Assembly: GCA_028583605.1 (NCBI GenBank)
Contig: CM053337.1
Span: 14,021,709-14,085,708 of the forward strand
From: Dastarcus helophoroides
Lineage: Eukaryota; Arthropoda; Insecta; Coleoptera; Bothrideridae
Reading direction: 5' to 3'
Length of the DNA: 64,000 nt
The notes beneath the pieces are model-generated. The model was not told the origin of the DNA and made no database searches. It saw only the letters and a list, made by a program, of their open reading frames with translations. Positions 63,577 to 64,000 of this stretch are shown here, in pieces (position 1 is the first letter of the stretch; every line of letters starts with the position of its first letter). A program made the position numbers and the translations under genes.

Positions 63577-63918
63577 GAACAGATCGCAGAAGAAGTTAAT
63601 GTGCCATCGCGAACAGTGCGAAATAGAAATAGGTACAACTGTTATAAAGTTTCTGAAACCTAAGAAATATTTCCTGAAGATCGATACAAACGTCTTGAGT
63701 TTTGTGAGTCTATGAGAGAAAAAGTTGATGTCGATGGACATTTCTTAACCCACGTACAAGAAAGACCATGTAATTTAGACCATTTACGGGATCGAATTGT
63801 AGAAGTCCTAGATAATATTTCTCCTGAGATGTTGGCACGCGTAAGAACTGAATTTTACGACAGATTAGGTTATTGCGAAACACCAGGAGGGAACATTTTT
63901 GAACCACTTGTTACATAA
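63577..63918 (+). pseudogene. Tc1/mariner-like transposase relic lacking its catalytic core
   Basis: One frame with a stop at 63661-63663. It reads an HTH end (EQIAEEVNVPSRTVRNRNRY), the linker EDRYKRLEFCESM, then jumps directly to the C-terminal part (LRDRIVEVLDNIS, then GYCETPGGNIFE). In the complete relative at 15996-17059 about 150 residues with all three catalytic acidic residues stand between these parts. An internal deletion of that size explains it. Different subfamily from the 15-17 kb element. Confidence 0.75.
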
Positions 63919-64000
63919 GCATTTTTTCTTCCATTTTTTTGTTGAATCATTTTTTAAGTTTTTAGTTTAGATTGTCATCACACCGGCTGATTATTTTACA

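Overview
This window looks like an AT-rich, repeat-laden insect genome, probably a beetle or similar arthropod; the order is my guess. Introns are often only 48-55 bp. Splice sites are GT-AG. Tc1/mariner, hAT-like, non-LTR and LTR debris is everywhere. One assembly gap (N run) lies at 26626-26702.

Layout. A CRAL-TRIO lipid-transfer gene (+, 488-1933) opens the window and carries one apparent frameshift. After 5.5 kb of AT-rich tandem repeats comes a cluster of glycoside hydrolase family 27 genes of the alpha-N-acetylgalactosaminidase (NAGA) type. Paralogue A (+, 8923-17973) has all nine exons. Three more lie on the minus strand: paralogue B (18226-33576), paralogue C (34917-50946) and paralogue D (51758-59319, exon 1 not found). 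The nine-exon structure and intron phases are shared, so exon lengths can be compared directly (152/175/175/95/162/198/162/73/86 nt). That comparison exposes the defects. B has exons 3-5 twice, and the inner set is frameshifted. C has a 4-nt insertion in exon 2. D has lost the catalytic acid/base Asp. A has its signal-peptide frame broken in a TTA run.

The introns of these genes hold most of the mobile DNA: a family of about ten solo LTRs with 4-bp target duplications, a Tc1/mariner element sitting in the TATA box of one LTR, nested hAT-like elements with 8-bp duplications, MITEs, tandem tRNA-like units, a 282-bp minisatellite, a 320-bp satellite, kilobases of GA-rich composite microsatellite that carry copies of the exon-6 splice acceptor, and a fragment of an NPC1-like gene.

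The most striking item is a 47-nt minus-strand sequence at 61399-61445 that fits a minimal type I hammerhead ribozyme. It lies between 230-bp inverted repeats in an insertion flanked by a 16-bp direct duplication, as expected of a Penelope-like retroelement. A second, more abundant family of fold-back repeats (9.4-10.2, 11.4-11.6, 26.1, 31.3-31.7, 33.2, 36.9-38.6 and 43.3-43.6 kb) mostly carries a related hammerhead-like core and also shows 10-12 bp target duplications.
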